From contig OY761615.1 of the NCBI GenBank assembly GCA_963664845.1, positions 2,852,001-2,916,000 on the forward strand: DNA of 64,000 nt, written 5' to 3'. The position numbers and the translations under genes are program-made. The notes beneath the pieces are model-generated. The model was given only the letters and a program-made list of their open reading frames with translations. It ran no database searches and was not told the DNA's origin. Of this stretch, positions 63,384 to 64,000 are shown piece after piece. The stretch is from CAIYTF01 sp963664845 (GTDB lineage: Bacteria; Bacteroidota; Ignavibacteria; Ignavibacteriales; Ignavibacteriaceae). How positions within the stretch are numbered: the first letter of the stretch is position 1; the number at the start of each line of letters is the position of its first letter.

Positions 63384-64000
63384 ATGGAACCCCTGATCGG
63401 CCAATTTGTCATGTTGCTCCTGATTTTTATCAGGATCGTCACCATGTTCTTTACGGCTCCGCTTTTCAGCAGTAACAGCCTCCCGGTGTTTTCACGCCTG
63501 CTACTTTCAATGGCAATTGCATATATCATGTTTTTTACGCTGCCTCCCCAAAAAATTGACTATACAATTGGACTGCCCTACCTGGCATTTCTTGGGTTCA
63601 AAGAAGCTATCACTGGGATGATCATTGGATTTTCAATGAATTTTGTTTTTTATGGCATATCATTTGCTGCTATGCAAATGGGAATGGACATGGGCTTGAA
63701 CATGGCCCAGGTTTTCGATCCCGCGACTGAAATTGAGAACAACGTGTTGGGACAATTGTTCAACATTTCTGCAGTCGTCATTTTTCTTTTACTAAATGGG
63801 CATCATTTTTTGATCAAAGGACTTGCAATTAGTTTTAAAGTTATTCCTCTCGGACATTATACCATTAATGAGTCCGTATATATGCTGTTGCTGAAAGGCT
63901 CGGCAGGAATATTTATTACTGCGGTCAAGATATCGGCGCCTGTCATGGTTGCTTTTTTCCTGTTACATACCGCCGTTGGCATCATTTCGCGGATCATACC
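63384..64000 (+). CDS. fliR: Flagellar export apparatus protein FliR, 5' part
   Basis: Translation from ATG 63384 stays open to the window end (about 205 residues). It gives the FliR pattern: MEPLIGQFVMLLLIFIRIVT, FFTAPLFSSNSLPVFSR-LLLS, then GMIIGFSMNFVFYGISFA and MGLNMAQVFDPATEIENN. It is the expected next gene after fliQ, 15 bases on. The C-terminus is outside the window. Confidence 0.93.
   Translation, partial: MEPLIGQFVMLLLIFIRIVTMFFTAPLFSSNSLPVFSRLLLSMAIAYIMFFTLPPQKIDYTIGLPYLAFLGFKEAITGMIIGFSMNFVFYGISFAAMQMGMDMGLNMAQVFDPATEIENNVLGQLFNISAVVIFLLLNGHHFLIKGLAISFKVIPLGHYTINESVYMLLLKGSAGIFITAVKISAPVMVAFFLLHTAVGIISRII

Noticed and set aside
1..64000. CRISPR array
   Set aside because: No regularly spaced direct repeats of 25-40 bases were seen anywhere in the window.

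Overview
The window looks like a chromosomal segment of a Gram-negative, gliding- or biofilm-type bacterium of the Bacteroidota-Chlorobiota-Ignavibacteriota group, most likely Ignavibacteria. This is inferred from a secreted protein with a type IX secretion (T9SS) C-terminal sorting domain, PorV/PorQ-like outer-membrane barrels, a bacterial-type flagellar export operon, several heptosyltransferase-like (GT9) genes and the gene orders seen. No 16S gene is present, so the assignment is indirect.

Layout. 1-2450: 3' end of an adenylate kinase-like gene, a VOC-fold protein and a lipoprotein. 2455-2875: a decayed tRNA copy and a tRNA-Pro/Arg/Leu cluster closed by a terminator. 2880-7190: an AT-rich accessory stretch whose only clear gene is an AIPR-type phage-resistance protein. 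7190-12900: secreted and surface proteins (T9SS cargo, a two-component-type propeller lipoprotein, a secreted LIM/DA1-like metallopeptidase). 12885-14288: IS4-family element, copy 1. 14380-20410: a TPR plus OB-fold protein, a PorV-like barrel, a coiled-coil lipoprotein with a LysM protein, PhoH, and a Lys/Ala-rich secreted protein. 20576-21059: antitoxin with a frameshifted ParE-type toxin. 21271-25988: pgk and gap, then divergently a histidine kinase/NtrC-type regulator pair. 26094-34314: leftward genes, including an outer-membrane barrel, an M15 peptidase and a housekeeping run ribE-tilS-hpt-ftsH-polyprenol kinase. 35251-39053: a rightward operon of two GT9 genes (the second split by a frameshift), an EamA transporter and an RluE-type pseudouridine synthase. 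39763-43528: leftward queF-glnD-murI. 43813-45547: GT2, ECF sigma factor and zinc-finger anti-sigma factor. 45920-47323: IS copy 2, in opposite orientation to copy 1 and with the same protein product. 47405-54778: a very large hybrid histidine kinase, a SecB-like small protein, and a PLD-helicase-DUF3427 defence-type protein. 54889-57105: leftward prmC-dtd-alkaline-phosphatase-superfamily gene. 57338-59441: two more GT9 genes. 60066-64000: fliL-fliM-fliN-fliO-fliP-fliQ-fliR, the last cut by the window end.

How it fits together. The core is ordinary: glycolysis, cell-wall precursor supply, queuosine, tRNA modification, protein quality control, envelope glycan assembly and flagellar export. The accessory interest lies in two AT-rich defence-type genes (AIPR; PLD-helicase-DUF3427), a broken toxin-antitoxin pair, and two IS4-family insertions. 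Each insertion keeps its own 10-bp target duplication, so the DNA between them has not been inverted by recombination across the two copies. IS copy 1 sits on the start codon of a small gene just upstream of the DA1-like peptidase gene and may have cut that operon off from its promoter.

No CRISPR array, prophage or complete conjugative element was seen. The most unusual items are the secreted LIM-DA1-like peptidase, the TPR/OB-fold protein resembling the TOTE conflict-system architecture, the GlnD homologue with an eroded nucleotidyltransferase site, and the GT9 gene split exactly at an A-AAA-AAA-TGA slippery sequence.
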